NCBI RefSeq assembly: GCF_009730915.1 | Contig: NC_052475.1 | Location: 62,001 to 126,000, forward strand | Length of the DNA stretch: 64,000 nt | Reading direction: 5' to 3' | Origin: Dioscorea cayenensis subsp. rotundata | Lineage: Eukaryota; Streptophyta; Magnoliopsida; Dioscoreales; Dioscoreaceae | Shown here: piece by piece, positions 11,201 to 23,174 of the stretch | Numbering within the stretch: position 1 is the stretch's first letter | Layout of the letters: every line of letters starts with the position of its first letter | The notes under the pieces: generated by a model | Told to the model about the DNA's origin: nothing | Databases searched by the model: none | What the model saw: the letters and a program-made list of their open reading frames with translations, nothing else | Program-made: the position numbers and the translations under genes

Positions 11201-14200
11201 AAGGTGCAAACCTCATGACAAGAAATGGATGGTCACAGCACTGGCGAAGGCGTAAAAAGTAACTCCAGAATTGAAGCATAATTGTGTAGAACCCGTCCTT
11301 GCTCAACAAATTGAGTCAAACTTTACCTGATTGAATATTCAAAATGTGAGGGCTTCTATTGCCAGAATGACATCATACAACCTCTCTAGCATAAAAAGCT
11401 AATATACCTTAGATTTTCTAAATAAAAAGCCTGATAGAAGTCCTGCTCAGCTGTTGTCAGTTCACAATAAATTACCTGAATGTCAGCTGGAGGAAGAACA
11501 AGAAATTGGCCTGAAACAGAGAACCAAGGGAATAAAATAAAGCACTTTAAGATATCAACTACAGGGTTGTGCATCTTAACTTACTTTCCATCTTTATCAG
11601 TGCTTGACTTTTGTTCTTCTTAACATTATTGGCTTTAAAATGGACTGCACCAACTTCAGGCGCGTTCATCACCCTTCCTCATAGGGCCTTTGTATAAGCT
11701 TATGCCACCTTCCATGTCCAAGAAAGCAAAATGATATCTATAAAATGCCTTCCAAAGGGAAAAAGTAAAGAACTGCATGTGGTTGAGTTTGTGTTTCTCC
11801 ATAGAATAGCATCAATTCCTCCAGCAATCTTAGGGTGTCAATCACTTTAACTCATATGACATCAACAATTAAACAAGTGATCTATATTCGACAAGACAGA
11901 CATCCACAAGTATATAGGCCTCAGAATCTTGTATAACATAACGCTAAAGATGGAACACAACCACAATAACATATAACTAGAAAGATCAACAGGAAGCAAA
12001 TGGAATAAAGTATTCGACCAAGAAAGCGAGCTGCCTACAGCGGTTGACATAATGAGAACTGGGAAGACCATTTCACATGTTTTAATAGAAATTTGTAAGT
12101 AAGAATGTACACTTTTTATGAAGTCATAGCAAATGGAAGGAGGGGGATAGGGGATGGGTTCTCCTTTAGATAAATAATATGATGCACCAGGGAAAAAAGT
12201 TCTGCGTGAAATATTTCTGAATGATCATATTTTCTTTTACACAAAGGAGCATTAATAAAAGCAGGCAATCAACATGATTGCTAAAACACCATTCTGAAGT
12301 TGTGAATGCATGCAAATTGCTACTAACTTAGATTTACTCAAACTACAACAATAAGCACAATAAGTTGGGCAGATAGGGCAGTGTGCTACAAAGGGAGATA
12401 ACTTACAGTCCCCAGTTTCCCCCAAGGCTCCATCCTTAAAAATCGAAGAAGACTGTATATATCTTCTAGGTTATTCTGCCAAAAAAATGATCAAGATCAT
12501 CATAATTTCATGTTGAGTTTGGAGAAAACCAAGAGAACACAATAAACCAAGGATAGAACATCTATGACAATGCCATTTGAAGCATAGATGAGAACAGAGC
12601 TAAATCACACATCTAAAAGCCAAATGGTGCTTTAGAATGAACTGAAAAATCAAATGCCACTTAAAAAGGCTCAAAGAATGGCATACCTGAATAGGAGTGC
12701 CTGTAAGGCACCACCTACGGTCAGCAGTTAGAGCAGCTGCTGCAATAGAAATCTGGCTTTTTGAGGATTTTATAGTATGTGCTTCATCAAGCACAATCCT
12801 GAACCATCTAACTGAGTAGAGTACACCGTTGTCTTCAGCATTCTACATAATAGATACAGAGCACAAGGGATGAAGAAGAGCACAGTGTCAATATGTTTTC
12901 GAGAATATATGACTTACCTCAGCTGAAAATTCTGATCCTAACACACCATAAGTTGTCAGAACAACATCATTCTCTGCAAGAAGTTTTGCATCCTTTGGAC
13001 GGCTTTGTCCATAATGGACATAAAGGGTAAGAGAACCACACCGAGCATGGGTTTCAATCTCAGCCTGCCGTTCAGTGAAATTGACATTCCCATTCAGTTA
13101 AATTGATATTCTCACTAGCGAAAGCCAAAAGGTATCATTTCATTACTTGAAATCATTATTAAGCACTAAATGACAAAGAAATTACCTTCCACTGGCCAAG
13201 GAGTGTCATAGGACAAACAATCAAATTTCCACCTCGAAACAAGGTTTTTGATTTGAAAAGCTTGCCAGAACCAGAAATGCCTTCAGAACTCTTTAGGCCA
13301 GTAAGTGATTGGTCAGATATATGGTTATTTCCATTAGCTTCACCAAAGGATCGACTCATCGAGGAGAACAGTGAGCCCCCTTTGTCAGAATCAGTAAGCA
13401 GAAGACATAGAGTCATGATGGTCTTCCCCAGACCCATTGCATCTGCCAGAATCTTTGAAATGCATGTTTAAATCAAATATAATGGCCAGTGACGAATTTA
13501 AGGACAAGAAGAAATTGTTCAAAAGTCATCACAGAAACATACTCCTCCTCTGGACATGTGCAGACTGCTAGGGAATTCAGTAGTGGCTTCCCCTGAAAAT
13601 GAGTTTAAGTAAATGACAAGCTTCCTCCTGAAAGTAAAAAATATTGTCAGCCTATGCTTGTTTTATTTTGCAAAAAAACTTGCGTATATATCTGACATAC
13701 TTATCTGCAACACGATATGCGTCCCAGCAGGGATGAAGACTTGTTGCTGCCTCCTCGGGACATTTTCCTTTCTCCAGTTGCACCATCCAGTGAAGAGCCT
13801 GCTTCTGGTATGGCCTTAACTCACATAACAGAGTGTCAGGTGCGTCCATTTCCTGTAATAACATAAAAAACGGCATAAATCAATAAGAACAATGTACCTG
13901 AGAATTTGTTGCACACAAGGGCAAAAAGCCAATCTTTTATGTGCACAACCTCTAATTCAGAACCATCTGTAATTCCAACGATTTTATTAAAATCATGATC
14001 TGAAATAGAATCATGACTGCTTTCCATTTTACTCCCTTGAGTAGATAGTTTCCTACATTTCTCTGCGGGTGGCACAGCAGTATGTGCACCAGAACTGTCC
14101 TGTACAACTACATTTGGTTAAAAAGAAAGTTGGAATTGGAATTTCTGACAAAGGAGAAAGAAACAAATATCATCATGCACCTTTGATTCTATACGCCGTT

Positions 14201-15358
14201 TTTTTGAGCAAATGTCATCTGGAGTAATCTGAGCCTGATTATAGTTACAAAAGTTAAAACAAACATCACCAGTCATAGAGAAAAAGGTCAGTGATGATGC
14301 ATGATCCAAGATTGAATATACTTTCTTAAATGGGGTGAGGCCAAGCAATCTGAAAAGTGTTGGAAACGGATGCACAGTAGATTCCTCCGTTGCTGAACGA
14401 TTTAACCTCGCCAATGTTTTTTGTTGTTTACGGAACATTAAACCATTGATGTACACACTGAACAGTGGACAGGTGAGATGATGTGTAAGTAACAAAGATA
14501 TATTCTATAACGGTGAAAAAAGAAGACAGAAAACAGTCCAATTTCCCCCCCAAAGAATGGAAACCTCATATGGTCATTGTAAACCTGGCGAGAGGCCAGC
14601 TGATTCTCTGCATCATAGGCAAAATAAATTACCTGACTGATAAGAGGATGGTGTCCATGATGGCAAGTATTTCCGGAGCAGAACTGCAAAAGCCCTCGAT
14701 CCTGATCTTCTTCTCCCTCACGAGCGGCGAAAGGCAGCGAGCCCATTCATTCGGGATGCGACCAATCTACACACAAAGCAAGCGAGAAGCAAATAAACGT
14801 CCGAAGAACAACGAAGGCGAAGGCGGTGGTGAAGAATTTTTCAGGCATAAATGGATCAGACCTCTCCAGATTCCTGTGTAGAGAAGCGCACTATCTCGGA
14901 ACAAGAAGCCATGGACCGCCCTCTGCCGGGGAACTTGCCGGGGAAGGGAAGTAATTTTTATTTCGTGATGGAAAAGAGAAGTTCACCTTGTCCCCCACTT
15001 TGATCCTCCTTCCTTTGCATGTGGAAAGCCCCGCGAGCTCCGAGGTCCCGACAAGCCACCAGTGTCCCTCTATTTCTTGTTCCGATGACTCCGGTGGGGT
15101 GACGCGGCTCTCCGCGATAACTTTGGCAGTCGAAGAAATGGGACTCTGAGTCTCCTTGAGGATCACCGGGGGATTAGGGTTTTTGTTTGGAGGGGAGGAG
15201 GAAATGCGAAAGTGAGGAGTATCGAAGATGATGTTGATTGCAGCGGCGGCGTCGTTGTTGGCCATATGGAGGGCGCGGATGATGTCCATATCTGAGAAAT
15301 CTTGACCAACGACAGCGCGAACGACGGAGACCTGTTCGTCGGTGGCCTTATTACCCAT
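8272..15358 (-). CDS. RAD5A: RAD5A-type SNF2/RING helicase (post-replication repair), frame-broken
   Basis: Nuclear DNA helicase and ubiquitin ligase of error-free post-replication repair. About 20 exons run from ATG 15358 to TGA 8272. In order: a UBA-like N-terminus ([14 protein letters not shown]), a HIRAN domain ([18 protein letters not shown] to [12 protein letters not shown]), helicase motif I (MGLGKT, about 13430), motif II (LDEAHT), motif III (LTGTPIQ), a C3HC4 RING ([12 protein letters not shown] to CPVCR, exon 10742-10470), then [18 protein letters not shown] and HRIGQT, ending ELKMLFT. Clean exons include 10742-10470, 9870-9777, 9696-9625, 9011-8913 and 8394-8272. Homology continues across about ten one- or two-base frame breaks, for example A5 at 14955-14959, several between 11720 and 11212, and two in exon 10353-10149. 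No substitution-type stop was noticed, which favours sequence error over decay. The ATG is chosen because MGNKATDEQ aligns with the RAD5A start; the frame stays open further upstream. Confidence 0.88.
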
Positions 15359-16849
15359 CGGAGTAGCATCAGACAGACAAACAAACAAACGAACAAACAA
15401 GAAGAAGGAGAAGAGGCCGATTGCACGACGATCAGATACAGATAGACGGACGCGCACTTCGATGGCTTTTCACGAAATGTGGGGCGCTATTCTTCCCGCC
15501 CTTGAACAACAGGATTCGATCCAGCTTAGATTTTCATTTTGGGCCAGGCCTAAAAAAACACCAAATCATTCTTATTTACACGGACATCAGCCCAACATCA
15601 ATGTGATTTATTAAAATCAACCCAAAAAGTTTAAGATTTTTGTTATTTTATTTTATTTTGTTAGTGTAATGTTAGCATGGTCTTTTCATGGTAAACACAT
15701 TATAAAAAAAAAACCAAATACATCAAAATATCTAAATATAGTTAAACCATAAAATATAGAATTTATACATATAAAACCATACTCCATAATCCAATACACA
15801 AGGCTCAACAAAACCAAAGATTTATAATGATAAAATTGTAATTAATAATAATTTTAAAAGTTCTACATGGACAAGAATCTCTCCTCATTTTATTTAAAAA
15901 TGGGACAAATTGACCAAATTCTTTCTCTACATGGAAAAAAAACAAGGAATCCCCATCTTTAAAAAAAAATCATTATAAAAAAATAAAATAAAATAAAATA
16001 AAGTATATATATTAAATAAAATATTGAAATTTTATTTAATATATATATTTTGATAATGTGGGGCCTATATTCCACTTTCAATATATTCTTGTGATTTATT
16101 TATGTGATATTTGATTTATCTGTTTTGCTTCAGCTTTGAAAAAAAAAGTAAAAAAATAAAAATTGTAGATCCATTTGAAGATTGCATGGATACTTGGAGG
16201 TGTTCATCGCCCTCCAATCCAAAGCCATGGAAGGGCCAGAAAGCAAAACACTATTAAGTACGTACGCTCATATACTACCAAGACGCATGAAGGTCACGGC
16301 ATGTTCAGGTACATATATAGACGCTAGCATGCTTGTCGTTCGACTAGCTACCACCTGAACTTCCTCACATTCTCTCAAGGCTAGGATCATGACAAGTGGC
16401 CGCTTCTCTCTGCAATTCTCAAGGAGATCAGTATCATGTGCACAGATATACGTGCATGTCTAGCTATATATGGACTTATGTGACGTCTTGTAAAGAGGTC
16501 CGAATGTGCTATGAACCCAAGGATACGGAGAGTATGCATGGGAGAGCTGGTGGAGTTGCCCGGCGCGGAGGATCGCTGAAGGTGATGTCGAAGAGTTTGG
16601 GTTTGGAGTTTGGACGTGGATTACTTGCACTTGCAGGGAGTGTTTGCTTGGTGATGAGGGACAACTACTATCATATCTGATATCCCGGTTGATGTAGATG
16701 TAGTGGAAAATCGCGCGCAATGAAGGTTCCAGGCTTCCAGCTGCAGGCAATCAATGTGAGTGCCACGCCATGGCCTCTCTTCGATCTGTTCGGAATCCGG
16801 ATCAAAGGAAAAGGCTAGCTAACGCTACATAAATGGCCCCTTACGTAAA
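15359..16849. other. RAD5A upstream region and intergenic DNA
   Basis: A short ACAAACAAAC repeat at 15376-15400 lies just upstream of the RAD5A start and is presumably 5' UTR. From 15600 to 16140 the DNA is extremely AT-rich. 16142-16849 is more mixed and has short open stretches on both strands that I do not recognise. Confidence 0.5.
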
Positions 16850-16964
16850 TATATAGTCCACACTCATGGTAACGGGGGCCACAGTGGCTCCAGCCTCCAG
16901 GTTAGTGCCATAGAGCCAGGGGTCACCACCATTTGACAATATATGGTTCACGCGCTCCCACTCA

Positions 16965-17624
16965 TTAAGCGCAATTTCCGGCCTGAGCCCGAGTTTGCTC
17001 AAACTCAGGACGAAGGCGCATAATAAACTCATACATACGTCGTGTCCCATCATGATTACGACGACGTGAGCAAGACTCAGAACAAGTAAGGATCTGGGCA
17101 GCATGAGTAGCACAGTAAGGAGGAGTCAGAGCATCAATCTGACGCCATAAGGCACAATACCGACTATAGAACTGGTCGACAGAATCCTCGCCCTGCTGAA
17201 GACTAGCGAGAGACTGATATAAGGTGTAAAGTTGTGCCTGACTAGAACCACAGTAGCGATGCTCAAGATAGTCCCACATGTCCAGAGCAGTGGAAAGATC
17301 AGCAATCTGAGTGCGAATATCAAGAGTGACCGTCTGACAGATTATCATTTTAGCTGTAGAATCATCAGCAGCCCATTTCTCAAACTGCTGCTCAAAGACT
17401 GTGAGAAGAACAGAGGCCTCGGTGGAGGGAATGGTGTCCGGGATAGAAGGGGCAGTAGGAGCAGTACCGGTACCATCAACGTGACGAAGAACACGGATGC
17501 CATCAAGAATTCGCTTAATAGTGAGCCGCCATGCAATGTAGTTGGTGCCATCAAGAACAACATCGAATGATGGAGATTGCGATGACGCGACTCGGTGAGT
17601 ACTCCCCATCGAATCCATAACCAT
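16965..17624 (-). CDS. Copia gag polyprotein fragment (UBN2/Retrotran_gag family)
   Basis: A 219-residue reading frame. Near residue 25 it has a GTNYIAWRLTIKRIL motif, the Y-x-x-W-x start of plant copia gag proteins, followed by WAADDSTAKMIICQTV, a MWDYLEHRYCGSSQAQLYTL segment and QQGEDSVDQFYSRY: the helical capsid-like region in its usual order. It lacks the downstream zinc knuckle (C-x2-C-x4-H-x4-C), and homology ends near RPEFEQTRAQ, so it is C-terminally truncated. It belongs to the element whose LTR lies at 18434-18593. Confidence 0.85.
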   Translation of the reverse strand: MVMDSMGSTHRVASSQSPSFDVVLDGTNYIAWRLTIKRILDGIRVLRHVDGTGTAPTAPSIPDTIPSTEASVLLTVFEQQFEKWAADDSTAKMIICQTVTLDIRTQIADLSTALDMWDYLEHRYCGSSQAQLYTLYQSLASLQQGEDSVDQFYSRYCALWRQIDALTPPYCATHAAQILTCSESCSRRRNHDGTRRMYEFIMRLRPEFEQTRAQAGNCA

Positions 17625-17749
17625 CCATTTTTAATCACACGTGTACGAGTACCAGTTAAATCAATGTCTGTGCTTTTTGAAGACAGAGGGTCTCTTTAGA
17701 TTGGCAGCTTGTGTTTGGAAAAAGGCTCAAAGCCTTGAATCAAGGAAAT

Positions 17750-18330
17750 TTAAAATGGGGTCGGTCGTAGAGCATCATCACCTTCCCGTGACAGCAATGG
17801 CCACGAGCGAAGCAGTATGACGAGTGAAGTCTGCGACCAGCTGAGTTGACGCTGTGGTGACAGGCGGCGTCTGGTGAGGCTCTGCATGTGGCGACAGGGA
17901 GCCTGGTGACATTTGGGGACGCAGTGAGCTGGGAGCGCTGGCTGGAGCGCGAGCGTCTGGTGCGCTCGTGCCTGGGCGGCGAGCGTGCAGCCGTGGCGCG
18001 GCGATCGGGCTGGTAGGGCTGCTGGGACTCGGGCGGCGCGGGCGCGGCGGCGCGGCTGGGCTCTGCGCGATGGCGAGCAGGGCGCACGGCCGGGCTCTGC
18101 TGGCTGGGCGACGCAGGCGCCTGGCGAGGGTGGCACGGACGCGCGTGGTGGGCGCTGGGCGCGCGGGCGCAGTAGGGCGAGCGGGCAGGGTGGCAGAGGC
18201 GGCGAGGGCAGGCTTGCGTTGTGCTTGCGCCAGGGCACTGACAGTCCTGAGGGCGCGGGCGGAGTTGGGGTGTGAAGCGAGATTTTTTTGATTGAAAGAA
18301 TGAGGGATGAAAAAGAAGAGGTGCAAGAAA
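17750..18330. other. GC-rich leader of the copia element
   Basis: A sharply GC-rich block, most extreme at 17950-18250, sits in otherwise AT-rich DNA between the primer-binding site and gag. It is open in several frames on both strands, giving only low-complexity Ala/Arg/Pro-rich translations, as GC-rich DNA does. I see no real protein family. The LTR-proximal edge (about 18355-18415) has a short GGCCGGAGAG-type tandem repeat. Confidence 0.6.
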
Positions 18331-18433
18331 AAGAGTGAAGAAAAGGTATAGAGTGGCCGGAGAGATGACCGGAGAGATGGCCGGAGAGGTGGCCGGAGAA
18401 GATGGCCGGAGAGGAAAACCTAGTCTGATACCA

Positions 18434-18593
18434 TGTTAGAAGAAGAAATAAAGAAAGAAGAGAAGAAGAAGTGAATCAATGCTCATCTCATATCTAAACA
18501 AGTGTGATCATGGGGCTTCATATAGAAGCTAAGTGTACAGGTATACGTATGTATATACATACATACATCTAATATACATACACATATCTAACA
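18434..18593 (-). repeat. Copia 5' LTR, 160 bp
   Basis: The segment starts TGTTAGA at 18434 and ends TCTAACA at 18593, i.e. perfect TGTTAGA/TCTAACA inverted ends of the TG...CA type. It lies immediately next to the primer-binding site. It contains purine-rich and TATG/CATA-repeat stretches and is short for an LTR. Confidence 0.8.
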
Positions 18594-18621
18594 GTTTGTT
18601 CATCCCCAATGAAACACATCT

Positions 18622-18738
18622 TTACTGGTGCGTTTCACCTTTTACATGAAGAATGTGACTACCTTTAGACAAGGAGAATGCCTTCCATCTGGCCCACATC
18701 CACCTTGACACCATAAACCCTCCTAGTGCGTAGACCTG
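18622..18738 (-). pseudogene. Duplicated last exon of the small unknown gene (copy A)
   Basis: After a GCAG acceptor the minus strand reads VYALGGFMVSRWMWARW, nearly the same as exon 2 of the small gene at 23703-23798. It then continues into a different C-terminal tail and stops at TAA 18622-18624. No matching first exon is found upstream, so this is a partial gene copy within the larger duplicated block 18681-20030. Confidence 0.75.
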
Positions 18739-20030
18739 CAAGACATGCAAATTAGATATTGCAATGCCAACAAGCATAGACATGTCAGTGATGTCACATA
18801 CACTAGAATGTGAATAGACACGATACAAAGCATAGCAAACAGCCAAAAAAATCATCCCTTTTGCTGCTTCATATTAATTTAACTTCTTGTTGCACTAAGG
18901 AGCAAGGATAAGTGCCTTCCTGTAGATAACTATCACGAATTTTTTTTGAGAAAAAAAAAACAGCTATTATTCCACTGAACTTGAAACTATGTGATTAAGC
19001 TGCATTACAAGGGCTAAGCCCATGAACATATAGATAAGACATATATAGGAGTGACTATGAAAAGATAACACCTGATATACCTAACAGAGATTATCACGAA
19101 TTTACTGATGGGTATACAGTCATAATTCCATTGGAGATTGAAACAATGTGATTAAGCTTGCATTGCAAGGGCTAAGCCATGAATATAGAAGTAACTATGA
19201 AAAAGATAAGTAGATAACACCTGATATACAAGTAACCTAATATATCATCTAACAAAGATCATCCCGAACACATCATCACAGCTCCTGGTAGCATAGCATG
19301 AACTAGGCATGGGGTTGTGGAGGCAGGGAATCTCCAAGTGGACGCACGCTGCGCTGCTTTACAGCTAGGAGTCTACAGGTCTTCTGGAGAGAACAAACAA
19401 AGTACCTTAAAAAGTCAAGCTAGATGACATCCATCTTTAATCCGCCTCAGTGACTAAAAATGTGAAATTGAGCATAGATTATTGATAATATAAAATATAA
19501 AAAGGGGAAGTTAAATGTGGATAGTGTTGATGCTTGATGCAGAAAGCCCTTTCCATTGCAAGAAACAATGGGTGAGAATATAAGGCTGAGAAATCTGAGA
19601 GAGATGAATTTATAAAACAAGATTATTTAAAAGTTCCGTCGCAGAGAATCATCTGGACTGAGTTAAAATGGGCAAAGAAATTAAGGATCTTGATAGTGTA
19701 TGCCTTTTGATCTTTTTTGTCAGCTGAGATCCCAGTAATTAATGATATCTATCAGCTTGCTGTAGAAAAATATCAACAATACACACCTCTCAATCCCAAT
19801 ACACAAAAACTTCTGAGCATACCATAATGGCATGCGCAAGACAAAGTGCATAATTTGTGTTTGCCATCATTGTTGGAAAGACAAAAAAGGAGAATTGCTT
19901 CAATGAACTTAAAGACCAACATCCCTGAACTTCATGTAAACAAAACTAGTGAACGCTGAATGCATCACCTGACATCAACGGATGCAGAAGGGTTGCTTCA
20001 GAATAATGTGAATGTGAAACCATAATTCCC
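18681..20030. repeat. Segmental duplication, copy A
   Basis: Diverged direct copy of 23745-24838. Shared landmarks in the same order include CTGGCCCACATCCAC, a GTGGAGGCAGGGAATCTCCA block (about 19315 and 24218), CAGGTCTTCTGGAGA, CAATCCCAATACACAAAA and GATGCAGAAGGGTTGCTTCA (about 19981 and 24794). The copies differ by substitutions and indels. Copy A covers the last exon and much of the intron of the small gene. Confidence 0.85.
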
Positions 20031-20882
20031 ATTTATAACCCTAGTTGTTTTAAACATATTCCAAAGGCAAAATTGACGGAAAACACAGCAGATGAGGAGC
20101 TATGATAATTAATTCCATAACAACAATCAGCTTCATTTGAATCAGGTTGAGTATTTAATTCTCATCTGGACATAATCTCAGAAACAAGTAAATGATTTTG
20201 GGAGGGAAATATAAAAAGGTTAAAATTGTGGTAATGCATGGCATGATTGCAGAAGCTTAGAAGAAGCAGATCAAAGCAAATTATCACTGCGGTATGGCAT
20301 GCGCTCACTCATCGTTCCTAAAGCGGGGCAATGGGCAAAGGTGCCAGTCATGATTTCTGCCCACCACACCACATTCTCACACTCTCGACAAGAATACCTT
20401 TACTTTTTCATTATTTCTTTTACCTTTGTGAACTTTTTTTTGTGTCTTTTTTTATCACAAGGCCTTCATATCAGCCCTCGAAGGGACAAAGCAAAATAGA
20501 GTAATGGGTCATCTGAGCGGTTTCAAAAGGGAGCCCAATACAGCAGAGCAGTGGAAAATAGAAGGCTGCCGAGAGGAAGGGTGGGTTTCTTTGTTTCCAA
20601 TCATCTTTTCAAGTAGTAAAGAGGTTCATTACAGCAGATTCAGGTACCTATCCTCCCTTTCTTTCCACCTCTTCTTTGCTTTTTGAAACTTTCAAGTTTT
20701 AAACACATATTCCCGCTGGTAACTCACAACACGAAGGTAGAAGGTAGAGAGAGAAATTATTACTAACAGAGAGCTGCGTCGTCATCAGGTACGGGATTGA
20801 CACAATTCTCAACCCCTGCCCGGCTGCCCCCTCAAAAGTTTGAAATTGTCTTCGGTCGGTGTGTGATGGTGCGAGTGTGAGA
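20031..20882. other. Upstream region of the PXC1-like gene
   Basis: Non-coding sequence between copy A and the receptor kinase, with a short GAGAGAG tract near 20748. It presumably holds the promoter and 5' UTR of the kinase gene; no clear TATA box was picked out. Confidence 0.4.
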
Positions 20883-23174
20883 ATGGAAGACGTGAGATCA
20901 ATGGTTATTATGGCGCCTTCCAACCTTCACACCCGTATCCGCCTGTGTCTTCAACTGCTGCTGCTGCTGCTTCAGCAACTGCTCATCACGTCACTTCCAC
21001 AGGCATTGCCTCAGCTCAACCGCAAGCCTAGTGACACTGATGCCCTCATCATCTTCCGGTACAGGGCAGACGCGCACGGTAATCTGGATGTGAACTGGAG
21101 CACACCCGACGCCTGTAAAGGTAGTTGGCGTGGCGTTCAGTGCTCAAGAGCTGGCAGAATCATCTCTCTCTCCCTCCCATCTCTTGATCTCCGGGGACCC
21201 CTTGACGCTCTCTCCCACCTTGACCAGCTTAGATTGCTCGATCTGCATGACAACCGTCTCAACGGTACCCTCCTCACTCTCCTACCATCCCTTCCAAACC
21301 TCAAGCACCTATACCTTGCCCACAATGATCTTTCCGGCCCTATACCTCCTTCAGTGGGTCTCCTCAAGCGCCTCCTCCGCCTCGACCTTTCAGACAATGA
21401 TCTCTCTGGTCCTATCCCCGCCAACAGCATTGCCAACCTCACCCGCCTCGTCAGTCTGCGCCTCCAGAATAATTTGCTTTCTGGGCTTGTCCCCGACCTC
21501 TCCAAAGTGCTTCCACGCCTTGACGAATTCAACGCCTCCAACAACGAGCTCTATGGGAGGGTCCCTGATGGCATGCGCAACAAGTTTGGGCTGACATCCC
21601 TCAATGGCAATGCCGGGCTCTGCGGGCCCAGTCCTCCTCTGCCACTCTGCTCCTTCAGACCACAGGAGCCACCTTCTTCCTCATCATCGCAGGCGGTGGT
21701 GCCCTCCAACCCCAGCTCCATGCCTGATTCTTCCACGGCTAACGGGGGGCAAGTAAGAGGTAGAGTAATGGACAAAGAAGGAAGGAGGGAGGGATTGAGC
21801 ACCGGTACAATCGTTGGGATAGTTGTGGGGAATGCGTTGTTCCTTCTGGTGGTGGTCTCCTTTTCAGTGGCTTATTGCTGCTCCAGGAGGTTTGGTGGTG
21901 GCCGAGATGAGGATAAGAGGAGCAATGGTGAAGGTCATGACGGTGGTTCCCATTACACGGATGAGAGGGGCAAGGGAAACGGCAGGGACAGCGGAGATAG
22001 TGGTGCGGCGCTGGCGACACAGACTAAGCTAGTGTTCTTCGAGGGCGACGAGGGCGACGAGGAGGAGGAGGAGACTGGAAGTGACGGAAGCAGGAGGAGA
22101 GGACGTCACCGGCGGTTCGAGCTAGAGGACTTGCTGCGCGCATCGGCAGAGATGGTGGGGAAAGGGACATTAGGAACAGTGTACAGGGCGGTGCTGGAGG
22201 ACGGGTGCATGGTGGCAGTGAAGCGGCTCCGCGATGCCAATCCGTGTCCAAGAAAGGAGTTTGACAGCTACATGGGCATCATCGGTCGGCTGCGGCACAC
22301 CAACTTGGTCAACCTCCGTGCCTACTATTACGCCAAGCAAGAGAAGCTGCTTATCTACGACTATCTGCCCAACGGCAGCTTGTACACTCTCCTTCACGGT
22401 AATATATATTCTCAACACTGAACAGATGAACTGGTGAATGGTTGCATGTACATAATTATGCAGTGGTGTGACTGCCTTATGTCCAGGAAACCGGGGGCTG
22501 GCAGATTACCATTGGACTGGACTACAAGGATTAGCCTGGTTTTTGGGAGCTGCTCGTGGGCTCGCCTGTATACATAAAAGAGTATGCATCATCCAAAAAT
22601 CCCCCACGGGAACGTTAAATCATCTAATGTCCTCCTTGACAAGAACGGCATGGCTTGCATATCTGACTTTGGCCTGGCTCTGCTTCTTAACCCAGCCCAC
22701 ACCACGTCTAGATTGGGAGGTTACCGGGCGCCCGAGCAGGCTGAGAACAAGAGGTTGTCCCAAGAGGCGGACATCTACGCGTTCGGGGTGTTGCTGTTAG
22801 AAGTGCTCACTGGGAGAGCCCCGCCACAGTATCCTAGTCCTGTCACCAGCCGTGGCGGTAGCCTCATTGCTACCAATCTGCCAGAGTGGGTGAGGTCAGT
22901 AGTGCGGGAGGAGTGGACTGCCGAGGTGTTTGATGTGGAGCTGAAGCGTTACAAGAACATCGAAGGGGAGATGGTGGCCATGCTCCAAGTAGCACTAGCA
23001 TGCGTTTCCCAGCAGCCGGATGCGAGGCCGGCCATGTCAGAAGTGGTGAAGATGATCGAGGAAATACGGGTGGAGCAGTCACCACTTGCCGAGGATATGG
23101 ATGAGCCTCGTGCATCCCTCTCACCTTCTCTTGCCACCGCCACCACTACTGAAGATGGCCGCCTCAGCTATTGA
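20883..23174 (+). CDS. PXC1: PXC1-like leucine-rich repeat receptor-like kinase
   Basis: Plasma-membrane LRR receptor kinase; in Arabidopsis PXC1 acts in secondary wall formation in xylem fibres. Exon 1 (to 22398) encodes a Leu-rich signal peptide, an LRR N-cap (WSTPDACKGSWRGVQC), about five LRRs (LRLLDLHDNRLNGT), a transmembrane segment (about 21805-21880), an acidic juxtamembrane stretch and the kinase N-lobe (GKGTLGTVYRA, VAVKRLRD). Exon 2 (22487-23174) has the catalytic-loop position HGNVKSSN, DFGLAL, GGYRAPEQ and the PXC1-type tail IRVEQSPLAEDMDEP. HRD is replaced by HGN, as in PXC1 itself, so catalysis may be weak or absent. Exon 2 is 688 nt where phase needs 686: G5 (22493-22497, one too few), T5 (22540-22544), A4 (22576-22579) and A5 (22595-22599) each break frame, all near the exon start. 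Starts at 20859, 20901 and 20910 are also possible. Confidence 0.9.

Larger units (their letters stand above)
16850..18593 (-). mobile_element. Truncated Ty1/copia LTR retrotransposon
   Basis: On the minus strand the order is LTR (18593-18434), primer-binding site TGGTATCAGACTAG starting at 18433, a GC-rich leader and a gag reading frame (17624-16965), after which the element stops being recognisable. The primer-binding site matches the 3' end of initiator tRNA-Met, the usual copia primer. No pol and no 3' LTR are seen, so the right part is deleted or the copy was truncated by rearrangement. Confidence 0.8.

Noticed and set aside
16396-16750. Possible small genes on both strands at 16396-16750
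   Set aside because: No recognisable domain, no splice or homology support, and both strands are open over the same bases.
17750-18326. Long overlapping Ala/Arg/Pro-rich reading frames on both strands
   Set aside because: They reflect high GC content, which removes stop codons. Several frames are open at once, composition is low-complexity and no domain is visible.
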